Source: Paraburkholderia oxyphila NBRC 105797 (GTDB lineage: Bacteria > Pseudomonadota > Gammaproteobacteria > Burkholderiales > Burkholderiaceae). Taken from it: 52,691 nt of DNA. This document shows, piece after piece, positions 52,279 to 52,691 of the stretch. Numbering within the stretch: position 1 is the first letter of the stretch; the number at the start of each line of letters is the position of its first letter. The notes beneath the pieces were generated by a model, which was not told the DNA's origin, did not search any database, and saw only the letters and a program-made list of their open reading frames with translations. Both the position numbers and the translations under genes were made by a program. Location of the stretch: positions 1-52,691 of the forward strand of contig NZ_BAYD01000067.1 of the NCBI RefSeq assembly GCF_000685075.1, given 5' to 3'.

Positions 52279-52691
52279 TCACGCCTCCAGCGAACCGAGG
52301 GCAACGGTCCAATCGCCGAGCGAATGGGTGACCAGATACGGGTCCGGGCTCACGGCACGCTTGGACGCCCGCACGATCGTGAACTCGCCTTTCGAGTTGA
52401 CGCGGCCGATGCGCGGGTACAAGCACGTGTGATGATTGCTCGGCTCGATGCGCACGCGCCCCTGCGGGGCGATGAACTCGGCCCCCAGCAGCTCCGGCAT
52501 CAGCGCGTCGATGTCGTCGCTGCCGCTCGCGCGCATCGCATTGGCGAACAGATGCACCTGGAAATAAGCCGCTTCCCAGCACGCGTTCGGCACGGCTTTT
52601 CCTTCGAAGCGATCGCGAAATTTCGACAGGCAAGCGTGATTCTCGTCCGTGTCAATTGTCTGAAAATACGGCGCCGAGGTGAAATGTCCGG
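52279..52691 (-). CDS. AmiC-like periplasmic-binding-fold sensor, C-terminal part
   Basis: The last 137 or so codons of a protein continuing past the window edge. The visible part (GHFTSAPYFQTIDTDENHACLSKFRDRFEG, then CWEAAYFQVHLFANAMRASGSDDIDALMPELLGAEFIAPQGRVRIEPSNHHT) is typical of AmiC/branched-chain amide-binding proteins. In Pseudomonas, AmiC senses amides and holds AmiR inactive. The downstream ANTAR gene fits that pair. Partial, so the start and any signal peptide cannot be seen. Confidence 0.8.
   Translation of the reverse strand, partial: GHFTSAPYFQTIDTDENHACLSKFRDRFEGKAVPNACWEAAYFQVHLFANAMRASGSDDIDALMPELLGAEFIAPQGRVRIEPSNHHTCLYPRIGRVNSKGEFTIVRASKRAVSPDPYLVTHSLGDWTVALGSLEA

Noticed and set aside
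1..52691. tRNA, rRNA, CRISPR arrays or phage genes
   Set aside because: None recognised on reading both strands; no direct-repeat array and no cloverleaf-like sequence noticed.

Overview
The window looks like accessory DNA from a GC-rich betaproteobacterium of the Burkholderia/Paraburkholderia/Caballeronia type. That placement is inferred from base composition, the crowding of catabolic operons, and the protein families (mandelate, glycolate and haloacid enzymes, many SDRs and MFS porters). No rRNA, tRNA, CRISPR array or phage module was seen.

Layout. 1-245: left part of an IS5-family element cut by the window edge. 496-3195: an SDR, a glutathione S-transferase and a D-2-hydroxyacid dehydrogenase. 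3393-12960: the most unusual block, a bufferin (copper-binding RiPP) region. It holds two intact bufA1 precursors (DUF2282), one bufB (DUF692/MNIO), one bufC (DUF2063), two doxX, a DoxX-DoxX-NDH-2 fusion, an NrsF-type anti-sigma gene and an ECF sigma gene. It reads as several copies of one cassette, each of which has lost different genes: bufA1-doxX on the minus strand, delta-bufA1-bufB-bufC on the minus strand, and bufA1-[delta bufBC]-doxX-nrsF on the plus strand. Three bufA1 starts share an ECF-type promoter (GTAACC-N16-CGAA/CGTA) followed by a 17-bp dyad with compensating base changes. The sigma gene keeps only a frameshifted stub of its own nrsF, overlapping its stop codon.

13109-22302: an amidase-signature enzyme, a CGNR zinc-finger regulator flanked by similar palindromes, and an operon of SDR, IlvD/Edd dehydratase, beta-hydroxyacid dehydrogenase and MHS transporter. 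22894-27475: GST, DsbA/FrnE-like protein, epoxide-hydrolase-like enzyme and two tandem small exported proteins. 27483-36433: a mandelate operon (mdlC-mdlB-mdlA, AAHS transporter, benzaldehyde dehydrogenase, and an odd alpha/beta hydrolase) with a divergent LysR regulator. It should take both mandelate enantiomers to benzoate.

36571-48894: a probable haloacid module. It has an exported fluoroacetate-dehalogenase-like hydrolase, a CynX-type porter, an L-2-haloacid dehalogenase, a second Asp-nucleophile hydrolase and a ketopantoate-reductase-like enzyme. Glycolate oxidase glcDEF, a glcG remnant and malate synthase G (glcB) follow. Dehalogenation of a haloacetate gives glycolate, which glcDEF and glcB would carry to malate. 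48918-52691: a second amidase closely similar to the first, a double-DUF427 protein, and convergent amiC(partial)-amiR-like genes encoding an amide sensor and an ANTAR antiterminator.
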